From contig NC_052672.1 in the NCBI RefSeq assembly GCF_016802725.1, positions 16,626,710-16,690,709 of the forward strand: a stretch of DNA of 64,000 nt, written 5' to 3'. A model generated the notes under the pieces. It had not been told where the DNA came from. It worked only from the letters and a program-made list of their open reading frames with translations, and made no database searches. Positions 34,943 through 48,317 of the stretch are shown here, piece after piece. This DNA comes from Solenopsis invicta (taxonomy: Eukaryota; Arthropoda; Insecta; Hymenoptera; Formicidae). Made by a program: the position numbers and the translations under genes. Position 1 is the stretch's first letter, and the number at the start of each line of letters is the position of its first letter.

Positions 34943-37900
34943 TTATCGCCGGGATCTTCTGGCACGTGGACCACCACGACCACGTCCGTATCCACGACCT
35001 CGAGGTTGCTTTACTTGAGGACTATGATTTCGTTCTGTCTTCTGCGTAGACTTTTCCTCTTCATGTTCTTTTTCGTCCGTCTCGTCAATCAGATTACCCA
35101 TTTCGACATCGTTATCATTGTCCATATCCGTCCATATTTCATCAACTGATTCTTTTGCATCCTGCGCGTTAGTAGCATTTCCCGTAGTAGTCTCCTTCGC
35201 ATTCTCTTCTTCCTCTTCTGCCTCACGATTTTCCTCTTCCTCTGATTCGGCGACATCGGCTTCCAATGGATCATATTTCTCCTCTCCATCCGATTTCTTC
35301 GGTGACATATTTTCGTTATCAGTATTATTCTGTTGTTGTTCTGTCAGCTCATCATTATCTTCTTTTTCGTCGCTAATCTTACGACGTTTCCATTGTACAT
35401 CGCATTCATCCTTATCTTCAACATCTTTCTCATTTTTCTATAAATGCAATATAAGAAGTTAATATATGTTGAAAATGCGCTTTTTTTATAGAGATTTTTT
35501 TATGATACATAATTGCTTACATCAGCTTCTTTAGTTTCTTTCGACTCTGTAGTTGGGGTGACTTTGCTAGGGGAGGTCGATGTTAACGATCTCACTTCTG
35601 CTACAAAGCTTCGATAATGTGTGATGCTGCGTAAATGAGCGTTCATATCTTCACCTAAGAGCATAAACCTTCGACAACGCTCACAGTAAAATCCTTGGAT
35701 CTCTTTGACCATAGATTTACCTGAGTAAAGAAAAATTTTTTTATAAAAAAATTTCTTGTACATATACAAAAAAAGCAAATTTTCTTTTTTAACTGTCATT
35801 TAAATTACAATTTTTTAAGTTACAACTTTTCCAATTTTATATAATTCATACCAATAAAGATCTGATTTTGACGGCAATATTTGTAAGACGGTATCTTGAA
35901 TTTCTTATCAATTAGATTTTCTACAATATCTGTGATGTATTCATATTCCCCTGCATTTGTATTATCCTCTTCTTTTTCGTTCTTCGAATCATTACTAACA
36001 TCTTTCTCCTCGTCTTCCGCAGTACGAACTTCAGCTTCTCCTTTTGCCAGTTTATCTGCAAAGATAACTTTACCAATTAAAAAATCTCTTCAAAATTAAT
36101 TCGGAAACATTTCTTTTGTTAATTACCTTTCTTTTTATTTTTCCGTTGTTCCTCGCATTGAACTGCATTTTTCATATGAGTGGGTGTTAAACAATGCTCA
36201 TCGTATTCTATGCGAGATGGGAATTCTTTTAGACAAGGAAAGCATCGGGGATGCAAGAATGTTTTCAGTTGCTGATGCTTTTCGCTCTTCCTATGTGTAG
36301 ATAAAGTTCCGTAAAAGTTCAGATCGCACATCGTACAATATTCTCTCACGTTGAAATCTACAGAGACCTGCAATCAAGAGTTCAAAAGTAGATTGTTACT
36401 ATCAAATCTGTATTCAATTCGCAATCTCTTATTTATAGGAGACATGATTCTTACTTTCTTGCCACGGCGTTTCGAGTTGTTCAAACTCAATTCACGCTGC
36501 TCCTCGGCAACTCGCAACTCGTGTCTCATCAGATCGACTTTCAATTTGTATGACTCATCTAACTTATCCATCATCAGCTGATGCGCACGTCCACGTAAAT
36601 GATTCTCGAAGGACTGTAAAAAATAAATAAAAAATTAGTTATTGCTCGGCAATTACACAATGTTTGTTAATTTGGATGTATCGATGATACATACAAATCC
36701 GTCCCACATATGCTTATTGCAAATATGACAAAACATATGATTCATCGGAACTTCGGCATAACGACTTTCAGCGTGTCTAGCTTCCGATTTCTTGCCAGTC
36801 GTTTTTGTGTTCTCTTTCTCGGTTTTTTCATCTTTCGCCTCTTTCGAAGAATCTTCTGCAGCAGACTTCTCCATCTTTTTCTCGCTATCTTCTGTCTTTT
36901 CTTCTTCCGTTTTTTCATCTTTTATTTCTGAGCTTTTCTCATCCTTCCAATCGTGCTTCTTATCCTCTGATTCATCTGCATCATTGCTGTTCATCACAAA
37001 TAATCTAAGATAAAACTTATGTTCCAAAAAAAATTTCATAATCATTTTAAACTGTTGAACACGTTAAATTTGCTATAAAACTTTAATTTTTTATTATAAA
37101 TTTAATTATATAATTTTGCGAGTCATAGTATTTACGTAAATTCATACAAAATCTTGTTTAGGAATAAAAAAACTTGTACTTGATATTTATATAAAAGTGC
37201 ATAGGAAGATGTAATTTATACATCTTACTAGAGTGCAAGATAATATATTATCGCCGATTAGAACACTATACGTCAAAATGTGTTTTGATGAATGTATAGG
37301 GGAAGAGATTACGAAAAGCAACAGAAAAATTTTAGCACTTTGGCCAATATTTATGAAATATAAATGAATTGCATTGACGGTGAATAGGATAAATATATAA
37401 AAAGAAAAAGATATAGATAAATGAGAAATTTCTGAAACTGATACTACAAAAACATATATAACTGACATTAAGACATATATATATATAAATATATAAAGCA
37501 TATGTATATGTATATATGTATTTAGGCAAATAGTTCGGAGAGATTGAGACTTACTGAAATTTGAAGAAACTATACCAATCACAGGTAATCGGGAGCTTAC
37601 CTTTTCGGAACAGGCGGTTCTGCTTTTTCACTATCAGAGGTCTTAACATCCTGCTGTTCCTTTTTGGCAGTCTGATTTTGTTTAGAGGCAGGAATTGGTT
37701 TAGAAGATTTATCGTTGCGATGTTGGATTTGGTTTCCATTCATACGTTGACTGCCAGACTGGGGTGCACGAGATTGTTGTGCGGATGGGCCACGTCGCCC
37801 AGCGGGGCCATCTCGGGCTCGATTGCCCATCTAGTTAAGTAGTAGATGGTCAAACGACCAAAAGCATCATGAGAAGTATCTGATGTAACTGTGATTCTTC

Positions 37901-39309
37901 TCAAATCGAGACACTGGTTCTAGAAACCACTTGGGATTTGAGGGAGAGAACAGTTCTACAGACGATAAATGGAAGCACGACGGAGCCGGTGAAATACCCA
38001 AGCTCTTTCTTCCATTTCCACACAAAGTATGGAAGGAAAGGGAGAAAACTGTTGAGTGCATCCCGATTTCGAGTTGAAAACACATCGTGTATATATATAG
38101 GCACGATCGCAACGATCATAAGATACGATCATAATTATAAAAAGTAGATATAATTTTTTTTACTACTAAAAATATTTGAGTAAAACTCGGTGAATGCTAA
38201 TGAATGTGAAGAAGAAGTTAAATCAAGTGAAATATGCAACTTGTGTATATAAGTGGTAGTTTTGAATAAAGTGCAACCACGTTGATTTTAATATCACATT
38301 AATGGAGAGAAGACTCTGGTTACACAGATTGTAATGTGAGGCAATGTTCAAATGCGTTCCTGCAAAAACCCTTGAGTGAACTTCCAGTAGTAAATTGAAA
38401 TTTACATTCTGAAATCAACACACGTTTTTCAACAGTGCTCGTTTAATGAAATATTTTTATGGACGATATCTAGAAGCCGTTTCAGACAAAACTGATCCAT
38501 CAACAAGAATTATTTATGTATTTGTGATTTCGCCGGTTGTGTCTAATCGATATATCCTATTTAATCGATCGGCTCGACAAGGGAAATTTGTAACGTTCGA
38601 AATAGTTAAAGACAGTTTGTGTCCATGCGAGGAAGCGTGGACTACAGATTGTCATTTTTTTTTTTCATAACTCCTGTTTACGATGCAGAAGAAGATCGTA
38701 AGCAAGTGTTAAAAGAATTGCCTTAAAGAATTACCTCGGTTCGTGAGGGAAAAAAAAATGTGTCGCGTATTCTATCAAAAAGTTACTTACCTTGTTGTAC
38801 GGCTGAGGACGTTGGTTTTTCAGGGGATGTCGCGCCGGTCGATCGTTAAATCGTCCGGAGGAATAGTTTTGTTGATTGGGATAATTTGGTCCTGGTCCAG
38901 AATAATTATTCCCCAAACTCATGAGAGACGGCACCTGCTTGGAGAATGGACTAGATTAAAAGCAAGTTCAGGAAATGGAATTATCAAGTAGAAATGGAAA
39001 CAATTCTTTTACCTGTGGCTGTGCCTCTTGCTGACTGCGAAGTAGATTTGTCAGAAGGTTGCTGGCGATCGCTAACTGTGCCTGCGGCGACGCTAGAGAG
39101 AGGTTGTTGTTTGGTGTAGGCAGGATGCCTCTGCCAGGCATCATGCCACTCTCCCAGGGATTCATTCCACTCATACTGCTCCCACTCATTCCTCCACCCA
39201 TGTTACCTCCCATGCTGTTATTCCCGACTCTATTACCACCGCTACTGCTCCGATTGAAATTCCCTCGATTCCCAAAGGCATCTCTTTTCACTCCTCGATT
39301 AAATGACAT
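34943..39309 (-). CDS. Pep: Zinc finger protein on ecdysone puffs (Pep)
   Basis: Nine coding exons on the minus strand: 39309-39013, 38934-38791, 37830-37601, 37004-36695, 36613-36455, 36367-36127, 36055-35852, 35720-35521 and 35437-34943. All phases close, giving 759 residues. In Drosophila, Pep is a nuclear protein that binds single-stranded nucleic acid and associates with active ecdysone puffs and hnRNP complexes. The N-terminus is Gly/Asn/Met-rich (SMGGNMGGGMSGSSMSGMNP) with PGRGILPTPNNNLSLASPQ. C2H2/matrin-like fingers follow: FCHICNKHMWDGF..HLRGRAH (about 318-342), YCTMCDLNFYG..HRKSEKH (about 389-410), CFPCLKEFPSR..HCLTPTH and FYCERCRRFM..HLRSITH (about 538-565). Highly charged Lys/Glu linkers lie between them, and the C-terminus is acidic and then RG-rich (RGRGYGRGRGGPRARRSRR). 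Exon 4 could alternatively begin 15 bases later, same frame. Naming is by family features recalled, not aligned. Confidence 0.88.
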
Positions 39310-39329
39310 TGTACTCCTAATGCTGGACA

Positions 39330-41276
39330 ATATTTAGAAATAATTAATATTATTGTTAGACACCTTTCCTATGGAAGCTATGCAGAATACTCTGCAATGG
39401 GTTTTAAAGAATTTACTTCTTTCGTGTTCAGAGATTTTCTTTTTCTTTCCTTTCGATCTTAAAAAACAATAATTTTTAACAAAAAATTTACAAAATATCG
39501 CATCTCGAAATATCTTAAAATCCAATTATAAATATATTCCGCAAACACATAACATAAAATTGCATTAAATGAAGTTAGAGGAAATTGGAACTAATCTAAA
39601 TTGGAACTCGTTCTCGAGTGATAAGACATACGTGTGTGAGCATATATGTGTATTCATATGTGTGTATGCGTATGCGTGTATGCGTATGTGTGTGCGCGTG
39701 TGTATGTGTGCGTACGTGCAATGTGTAAAAACGAATTAAACAGAATTTATCTCATTAGAAACCAGAATTATATATAAGTGGAAAGATTTCATGAATAATA
39801 TGAAAAACGCAATAATAGATAAGCATACGTAATAATATTTCGCCTACGCGAAACGTGGCGGATAATAAACGCTTGTCTGGAGTGTCTCCAAAATTCGAGA
39901 TCACGAACCGGAGTTTCGTGCACACGATGGCTCGGTAAAATGACGGTGATAAACGAGCTCCAACTTATCGAGATATACATGCGGCTCATGCATTTACGAA
40001 GAAGTTTCGAGTTTCCTTACCAAAGCAGCAACGCTAAGCGTGATGGAAAGAAAAGCCGACGTGGAGGATCGCAACGAACGAAACGAAATGCAAATGAATG
40101 CAGCGAACGATCGCAAATGGCGGAATACAGCACGAATATTGGCGGAGTCCGTCCGTCGACTATCATGAACTATGTAATCAAGGAAGATTGTAAATCGTAA
40201 AGTCTTGTGTCCAGCTGTTAAGGTGCGTTCACATGGGATGTGGAATGGCGGAACTGAAGAACGTTCGTGATTGGTAGCGGCTTTATTCCACCGATTCCGC
40301 TCCGCTAAGATGTATTTTCCTCTGTCCCATTAAACGGAAAATGCAGAATGCGCATTTAGCGCTGATCAATCGCAAGAGCCTTCCCGTAGATCACTTATAT
40401 GAGATCTGCTGGAATATTGTTTGTCATTGGCGTGGGGTGTAACACGATCGGGGTGTGGATTTAACTGATACGATTTTTCAAAACGCCATACGCCATCTAT
40501 ACAACGTAAATATACACTACGATGCCAATGTATATACATACATACAGTCGGTCAATACCTCGGAAAGCACATCAATCGCGTCTGTTGGCACACCTGGCGA
40601 AGAGATGAGTGCTAAGAGCGCGTACACAAACTTTAAATTTTTTCTATCCTAACGGCTTATGCGCGATTTATTGAGTTGCAATTTATGCGAACGCAATCAG
40701 GACGAAACACAAATATTGAAATGTGGGGACGAATAAACAGTAGATATTCGTACAAATAAATTGACTTACCATTCGCTAATCGCTCCGTCCAACTCCGTCT
40801 CGTAGTTTCAGCCGCCGCTGTCAAAGATTCAAGATCCTTCCCTTCTCGATTCATACTTGGCACAAACGCGCGACACCTGAGAGGTGTCATGCCGGATCTT
40901 AATAAGAAAAAGGCCGGCATGGCCGCGCGCGCTCTCAGGTTCCTCTCTGATATTACAATTAACAATTAGAGCTACATCAATTAGCAAATAATTCAGTTGT
41001 CAAATCAACGAATATAATATTAGTTTATTGAATATATTATCTATATAATAAATACAATATCTTGTACAATTGAATTAAAGTTCACAGATAATATCACAAA
41101 ATAGTCATAATAAATAGCCACAAAGACATCATTTAGAAGTTTTCACATCAAATTTATAAAGTGACATACGATTTTTATTTATATAATAAAACGTAAATAA
41201 TATGCAATGTAATTATTGTAAAAATGTTCAAAATACAATGTCAAGTTTTAGCATTAATACATCTTTGTCACACTTA
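39330..41276 (-). other. Candidate alternative 5' UTR exons of Pep and intergenic sequence
   Basis: Two strong minus-strand donors lie upstream of the Pep start: GTAAGT with exon end at 40,770 and GTAAGG with exon end at 40,021. Each follows a CpG-rich stretch (about 40,960-40,770 and about 40,190-40,021). An acceptor-like AG just before GAGTACA sits 8 bases ahead of the Pep ATG (about 39,317). Both could splice to it as alternative 5' UTR exons. The 40.9-kb exon contains a short upstream frame beginning MNREGKDLES that is not in frame with Pep. A TG-rich microsatellite (about 39,628-39,725) lies in the intron. The final part, 40,970-41,276, is AT-rich and includes the 3' UTR of the next gene. 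Confidence 0.4.
39628..39725. repeat. TG-rich imperfect microsatellite
   Basis: Degenerate alternation of TGTG, TATG and CGTA units (GTGTATGCGTATGCGTGTAT and similar), typical slippage sequence with Z-DNA potential. It sits in the presumed 5' UTR intron of Pep. Confidence 0.7.
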
Positions 41277-42963
41277 TTAGCGAGATGATGATTTACTTAA
41301 AATGGATTTAAAAGTTTCCAGAATTTGAGGATCTCTGTATGCTATCAAGCCTGCACGATTGGAGAAATTTGTACCAATAGGTAAATAATTCACGCTCAGA
41401 TTTTCCGAATCTGGATTTACAATAAACTCTTTGAATTCAATGATACCTCCACCAACCGATGATAGAAGAGCTTGCGGTCCACACGTGTCCCATTTATAAG
41501 TGGAACCTTTTGATAAGATGTAGGCAGCGGCTTGTCCAATAGCAACGCTCAGTATCTTGTATCCTGCTCCTGTTGCTTCCACCAATCTGAATCCACTGTT
41601 TAACAGCTTCGATTTTACATCTGCGTCTTCGAAGCGACTGAGCAAAATAATTTTATCGACATTGCATGGGTTGCTTATAGAAGACTTGGCGATGCCACTT
41701 CCAACAAAACCCCAGTAACATTTTCCTGTCCATCTGTGTCCAATCAATATAAAGTGTAATATAGAGGAGAACACAAAGCTTATAACTTGCTAAATGCAAT
41801 ATTTTCTCAATATCACAAATATGTAATTAATTTTTCAAACAAAGAAACATTACTTTTTACAGATTATATTAACAATATATAAAATATTCAGAATAAAAAC
41901 CTTATATTTTGTGATTATTTATTAATGGTTTTTATTGCGTGTAATTCATTCTATGTTTACTTACTGGGAATCCACATTGGTAGAAAAAGGTTGATTAACT
42001 ACACCCAAAACCGGCACTCCAGTACTTTTCTTGTATGCGCCAATTAAGACCGTGACACAACGTAATCCACTCAAATGTAAACTAGTCTGTTCATCCACTG
42101 CCTCCGTTGCGCTTATGTAATCTGCTGTTGAATCTACAAAAGTTCCACGAATTGCTCCACAGGTATACATTATCAAACTACAAAACAAACAGAAATTCTT
42201 ACAAGCGTTGTATCTCAGTTTACAGGCCAATTATGATTCTTAGTAACAAGAGAGATATAGTTTTACCAGAATACTGTCCAACTTTTGTACTTTTTTTTTC
42301 AGTCTTGCCCTGAATTAATGTAAATTTACTAAATATCAATCAAATATGTAATCTTGAATTATTATTCTTATCATCTTTTATACCTACCAATTGGATCTAT
42401 CCAAATACCGAGGTCATCTACATTGATGTCAAAATCAGTAGGGATGTCTAACGTGATTGGCACATCTGAAAGCTGAACATCTTTATGGACCTCAGCAGCG
42501 AGTAACTCTGCTGCCACAACATCGTTGCTCATAACTTTTGTCAGTAACTGTGTTGTATCTTTGCTACATGAACAGACTTCAACAATAATGGATTCTCCCA
42601 TGGTATTGCTGAATACATTGGTTTCCTCACCCTGCACCAACTTAGCCAATTCTGGAAACTGTTTATGGTAATAAGTTTGAAGTTTGACAAATCAGAAATA
42701 AATTGATACACTTCACTTTAGTGTTTAATTTAAGATCCCTCTATGCTTACCTCAATTTCTATGTCATGCCTGATAGTTTCCTGAATAAGGACGTCAGCTA
42801 ATGTTTTGAAATCCTGAAAAAAACGAGGATTCTTCTCTTCTAAGGATTTTTCTTGCACTAATAATTGAAAAAGAGCCTCTTTCTGCCTGCAAGTTCTAGC
42901 AATATTTGCTGCCTTCTCTGAGGCTTGTAGGAGAACTTTCAACAATTTGCTGCCGTTTTTCAT
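41277..42963 (-). CDS. INPP1: Inositol polyphosphate 1-phosphatase
   Basis: Four coding exons on the minus strand: 42963-42751, 42658-42388, 42133-41965 and 41733-41277, 369 residues. INPP1 (Drosophila Ipp) removes the 1-phosphate from inositol 1,4-bisphosphate and 1,3,4-trisphosphate in the cytosol. It is a Mg2+-dependent, lithium-sensitive member of the FIG/inositol monophosphatase superfamily. The metal-binding motif WIDPIDST is created exactly across the exon 2-3 junction, which confirms that splice. The second signature KWDTCGPQALLSSVGGG is in exon 4, followed by IEFKE as in the family. The N-terminus shows the helical part with LLQASEKAANIARTCR. ATG 42,963 is the first start after a putative acceptor; the frame upstream lacks an ATG. 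The gene is head to head with PDPR, start codons 1.3 kb apart. Confidence 0.93.
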
Positions 42964-43499
42964 TCTTTTCCTTTTTTTATGCAACAGTATGTTTGCTAAA
43001 AAAACTATAATTATTTTTATATTATTACTGCTCACACATGTAATAAAAAAGAGAGACTATACCTCATGTGACACAAGAAACCTTACAACCTTTATTGGAT
43101 GTGTATGTATGTGTAAAAATTCAAGATATTGATTTTTTCTATAAATATAGCGTGCATACAACATCCTTGTGCATTAAACAATATCGATAATCATTTCAAA
43201 ATAACGTCACATTATCTCGGAATATTTATAATAATTTCATTCTGTTACAAGAGATGATCGCGACCGCAGCAAAAACATTAAAACAATTGTGTATGTGGCT
43301 GTACTTTGCAAAATGCAAATTAAATTTTTAATTGCAACTGAGAGGACTACACAAAATACAATAAAAATACATGCCTCCGTAAATACTTGTAAATAAAAAA
43401 ATTATACAAAAGCAGTCTTTTAAAAAAGATTTTGTGTTTTTGTGACTAAAAATTATTAATAAAGTGAGATAAAAAGTAGCGATAAACATTTACCTATGT

Positions 43500-44260
43500 T
43501 TAGTATGTAAACGAGAACGAAAGTGACAGTTTATACGGTTTATACACAGTGCGTATGCACCGCACGACCGCACTACAATTATTTCCTCAATGACATGCGT
43601 GGATACAAGAGCACGTCAATCGAAACACTTACCTCATGCACATCCCACTTCCCTTGTTCCGTTCCGTACTTGAACAGTATGCGACGTCCAACGTCGACTT
43701 ATCAAAACTCGCGGCTATTTGAATGCTCATGCAATGCGAATTTGGCTTTAGGATATGATTTCGTCAAATTATTTAAGAGCGTTGATTGGTTGCAAAATAG
43801 AGAAGTTCTAGAGATTTGAGAAATTCTCTATTCTTCAGCCAATCAACGCTCTTGAAAAATTCGTCTGCAAATGAAATATTGGCATAGAGTGCAGTAAGTA
43901 CGGATGCAGACTGTAACTTGTCGCAATCTGTTTAACCTGCGTTCTAATTTTATTTCACTTTCATGATCATATGTCAATTTGTTGCTAATATGTCAATTTG
44001 TTGCAAAAACGAAAGGAATAATATAACACGAAAATAGTCAAAGAAACGGTGTAGATGTAAAGCTGTGCGAGATAACTCTACAGGTTATGAACACTTTATA
44101 AAAAAGATATCACCAACCGAACTGAATTGTTGGCTGCGCAAAAAATGTATTTATTGTATTTTTCATTTAAATACAATTTTTAAAAAATTACTTAAAATTA
44201 AAAGCTCTAATTATCACATAAATTAGTAGAGACGCTATTTTAAAATCTCACTCAATTAAA
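43500..44260. promoter_or_regulatory. Shared divergent promoter region of INPP1 (-) and PDPR (+)
   Basis: A minus-strand donor GTAAGT ends a probable INPP1 5' UTR exon at 43,633. Its partner acceptor is the TTTTTTAG just upstream of the INPP1 ATG (about 42,996). A hairpin element occupies 43,757-43,870 and PDPR starts at 44,261, so both promoters must lie within about 600 bases. I see no clear TATA box. Confidence 0.4.
43757..43870. repeat. 114-bp hairpin element between divergent genes
   Basis: The arms carry AAGAGCGTTGATTGGYTG and ATAGAGAA, and their reverse complements (TTCTCTAT, CAGCCAATCAACGCTCTT), with about 48-bp arms and a 16-base loop near 43,812. A related, one-armed fragment is at 61,310-61,378. 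Confidence 0.8.
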
Positions 44261-47200
44261 ATGTGGAAACAATCGAAACTGTTGTACAATAGATGCGCAG
44301 TGCAAGGAAGAAAAGCTCTCTCTCACACTTACAAAACAGGAGAACCGGCCACGAAGGTGACCGACGCCGAAAATTCAGAATGTGCACTTCCCAAGGAAGC
44401 ACGAGTTGTTATATGCGGAGGTGGAGTTATGGGAGGTGCAGTAGCATATCACTTATCTCTCATGGGACTTGGACTTCAAACTATTTTGCTAGAAAGTGGC
44501 AGGTACATAAATATCTCTCAAAAATGTATATTATTTTTTTAATTATTAGAAATGTATAAAAATTTTTAAATATTTTAGAATATTGAATTTATTTTTATCC
44601 TTATTAATGTATACATATATGACTTTTCTTGTTATACAACAAACATTTTATATATTTGTTAGATTGGGAGGTGGAACAACATGGCATGCATCAGGATTAG
44701 TGGGAGCCTTCAAGCCCAGTCTGGCTCAAGTGAAACTTGCGCAGGATAGCATTGCTTTATATAAGGAATTAGAGAAGAAAGGTCTATCAACAGGATGGAA
44801 ACAGTGTGGTAGCCTCTCCTTAGCACGTACAAGAGATCGCATGACCTCATTCAGGCGAATGAAGGCACAATCTGTGTAAATATTTAATAAACACAGCAAT
44901 ATGCTACAATGAATAATTTTTTTAATTTTATTATTTTTTCAGATCACGTGATGTTGAGTGCCACTTAGTTTCTCCAGAGGAAATTCAAGCTCTCTGTCCA
45001 TTATTACACATTGAAGATCTAATTGGAGGATTATGGATTCCAGATGATGGTGTTGGTGATTCATATCAGATCTGTTTAACATTGATTCAAGAAGCACAAC
45101 AAAGAGGTATTGTATAGTTAAAAGAAAATTCAGACTTAATTGTATGAGCTATTCTTAAATTAATTATTTCTCACTATACTCAGGTGTTACAGTATTTGAG
45201 AATTGCGCGGTTACGAAAGTAATCAATCAGAACAGCCAGATAGAAGCAGTGGAAACTACACGCGGTACCATCAAATGCCAGCATTTTGTAAACTGTGCTG
45301 GATTTTGGGCACGGAATGTGGGTAAACTCAGTGAGCCATATGTTAAGGTTGGTATCTAATACATAGTTTATTAAGCATAAAGAGTTTGGTGGCTGAAAAT
45401 AATACCTTACTTATTTTCACTCAGGTACCACTCCATCCTGTAGAACATTATTATTTACACACTAAACCAATTGCTAATTTAGATCCAATGACACCAGTTA
45501 TACGCGACTTAGATGGGTATATCTATTTTCGAGAGAACGAAGGACGGCTGTTAGCCGGTGGTTTCGAACCAATCGCAAAACCAGCGTTTGAAGATGGCAT
45601 GATTCCAGGTTAGATAAGAATTTTTTAAATATTAAATTATATCAAAATAACCAATCTCATATAGTTTGATGCCACTAATTTACCAACTTGACAAGAATTG
45701 TTTACAATATGATTATTAAACATTTTTATTCGATTTAGAAAGTATGGATAAACGATTTTTACCAGAAGATTGGGATCACTTTCATATTTTGCTGGAACAG
45801 ATGTTGCACAGAATTCCAAGTTTAGGAAATGCAGTTCTGGAGAGACTCTGCAACGGGCCTGAAGCATTCTCCCCTGATTGCAAATGGATCGTGGGGGAGG
45901 CGCCGGAAATACGTAACTACTACATCGCCGCCGGAATGAAAACGGTTAGTCAATAAGTTGATTAAATCGTTTAATTATATCGACACTTGAAATTCTTCGA
46001 TAAATGATGGTTTCTAAAGGTCGGAATATCCGCCGCTGGCGGAGTTGGTCGCGCAACGGCGGAATTGATAGTTAACGGCTCAACTTCGTTAGATATGTAC
46101 GAGTTGGATGTCTCACGTTTCCTTGGGCTACATAATAATCGTAAATTTCTGCGCGATCGAGTGCGAGAAGTACCCGGGATGCACTACGCCCTGCAGTATC
46201 CACATCTCGAGTTCAAGACTGGAAGAAACCTGAGGATGTCGCCGATTTATCCGAAGCTCAGAGATGCGGGCGCCGTTTTTGGCCAGGTCATGGGTTACGA
46301 GAGACCGTCCTGGTTTCAATTAGATGATAACTGTGGTAATTTTCATGTATCATGTCTTCCTACAAAACTCAGAATCCATTTCAATATTACAAATATGTAT
46401 TGTTAACAGATTTGGAGTTTCCCGATGGTTTCCAGAGATATAAAATAGCTTACACGAATACCTTCGGTAAGCCTCCTTGGTTCGACGCAGTCGCGCAAGA
46501 ATACGCTGCTTGCAGAGAAACAGTCGGTCTGAGTGATTATTCCTCCTTTACCAAAATTGATCTATGGGTAATTATTTAGTAGTACAATTAAAGACTTGTG
46601 TATCTGTCTGCTAAACTTGCAATAAAATATAACTTAACATCTTGCGTTTTTGTATTATAGTCGAACGATACGGAAGTCGTGGATTTGCTACAGTATTTGT
46701 GCTCAAATGATGTGGATGTACCTGTAGGAAGTATTATTCACACCGGTATGCAAAATCACCGAGGTGGTTACGAGAACGATTGTAGTCTAGCGCGAATTGC
46801 ACCAAATCAGTAAGTCGCAATATTTTAAATAAATTTACATTGCACGTGATAATAGTTTGTTATTGATAACAATCAAAAAGACGATTCTACCCGAGAAAAT
46901 AAATAAAAAGTATAAGTTTCTTATATATTTTTTTTTATTTGAAAATTGAAAAATTGATTACGTTTCTGATTGTATCATCAATAACACGGATTACTTTGCA
47001 CATAATGAAAATAAGTGTATGAATACATCCGAAAACATTATTGTTAGTTACATGATGATTGCTCCAACTATTCAACAAACGCGTTGCAAGAATTGGATCC
47101 ATCGTCATCTACCAGTGGATGGTTCTGTCGCTGTATCTGATGTCACCTCGGCATACACTGCAATTTGCATAATGGGACCGGCCACTAGAAAATTGCTGAC

Positions 47201-48258
47201 TGAATTGACGGACATAGATTTAAATCCAAAGAATTTTCCATTCTTCACATTCAAAGTAATATAATCGATTACAAAATTTCGAATTCTTTTACTATCCGCT
47301 TGCTTTTGTTCATCAGGAATTAGATGTCGGACTTGCCAATGGCATTCGTACGATGAATTTAACGCACACCGGAGAACTTGGCTACGTTCTGTATATTCCA
47401 AACGAGGTAGAAGTACTTAACAACTTGAGTAAAACTGCTTTCGAGTTTTCTTTGTTTATAAAGCGTTCCAAGTCCATAGAATTTTTCAAATTTTATAATT
47501 TCAGTTTGCTCTACATGTCTATATGAGACTAATAGAGGCCGGAGCGAAATACGGAGTGAAACATGCAGGTTATTATGCAACGAGAGCATTACGTGTTGAA
47601 AAGTTTTACGCATTTTGGGGACAAGATCTAGATACTTTCACTACTCCCCTAGAATGCGGAAGATCGTGGAGAGTAAAATTTGATGTAAATTACAACTTTA
47701 CTTTAAAGATTGACATTTTAGAGAAGTTGTTAAGTAAATTTATATAAAACCTTCATTTCGCAGAAAGAAGTCGACTTTATAGGTAGAGATGCTCTTTTGA
47801 GGCAGCGTGAGCAAGGAGTCAAGCGCAAATATGTACAATTATTGTTGAACGATCACGACCTCGAATTCGACACTTGGTGCTGGGGTGGCGAGCCTATTTA
47901 TCGAAATGGAAAATACTGCGGAATGACAACGACCACGGGTTACGGTTTTACGTTCAAAAAACAGGTAAATTTGGTTTCACATTTTTTTTCTGTAAAACCA
48001 ATATTTTTGTTTTCTTTTCGAAGTAACTTATTGAATGATGATCTGCAGGTATGTCTCGGATTTGTGCAAAATTTCGATTCGAAGGGTCAACCGCAAGAGG
48101 TGACAAATGAGTACATATTGTCGGGTGATTACGAAGTGAACGTCGCGGGTATCATGTATCCTGCAAAGTGTCACTTGCACAGTCCTAATTTACCGACCAA
48201 ATTTCCCGATAAAGAGAGAGATGCTTATCACGCTACGCGCGATCAACAATCTTTGTAA
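44261..48258 (+). CDS. PDPR: Pyruvate dehydrogenase phosphatase regulatory subunit, mitochondrial
   Basis: Fourteen exons: 44261-44502, 44663-44875, 44943-45106, 45184-45347, 45425-45608, 45739-45944, 46020-46335, 46410-46567, 46661-46809, 47048-47255, 47317-47406, 47505-47684, 47764-47964 and 48049-48258. All phases close, 894 residues, near the usual family length. PDPR is the regulatory partner of the phosphatase that reactivates pyruvate dehydrogenase in the matrix. It is built like sarcosine/dimethylglycine dehydrogenases. The sequence shows a basic N-terminus suited to import, the FAD-binding VVICGGGVMGGAVAYHLSL, GGGTTWHASG (the His used for covalent flavin in relatives), and a C-terminal folate-binding/GcvT-like half with GYENDCS, NLTHTGELGYVLYIP, ALRVEKFYAFWGQDLD and TTPLECGR, then GEPIYRNGKYCG. 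EKFYAFWGQD and TPLECGR fit PDPR better than the dehydrogenases, so I prefer PDPR. Confidence 0.92.
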
Positions 48259-48317
48259 TCTCTCTCTTAGAAATAACGCTTCAAATCTGTACAAACGATG
48301 TATATAGTAAAAAATTG

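Noticed and set aside
35118..35462. Ser/Phe-rich plus-strand frames opposite Pep (also at 36,710-37,013)
   Set aside because: They are complements of the Glu/Lys-rich linkers of Pep (GAA/GAG read as TTC/CTC).
44261..48258. Annotation as sarcosine or dimethylglycine dehydrogenase
   Set aside because: The FAD and folate-binding layout is shared, but motifs such as EKFYAFWGQD, TTPLECGR and GEPIYRNGKY fit PDPR better.
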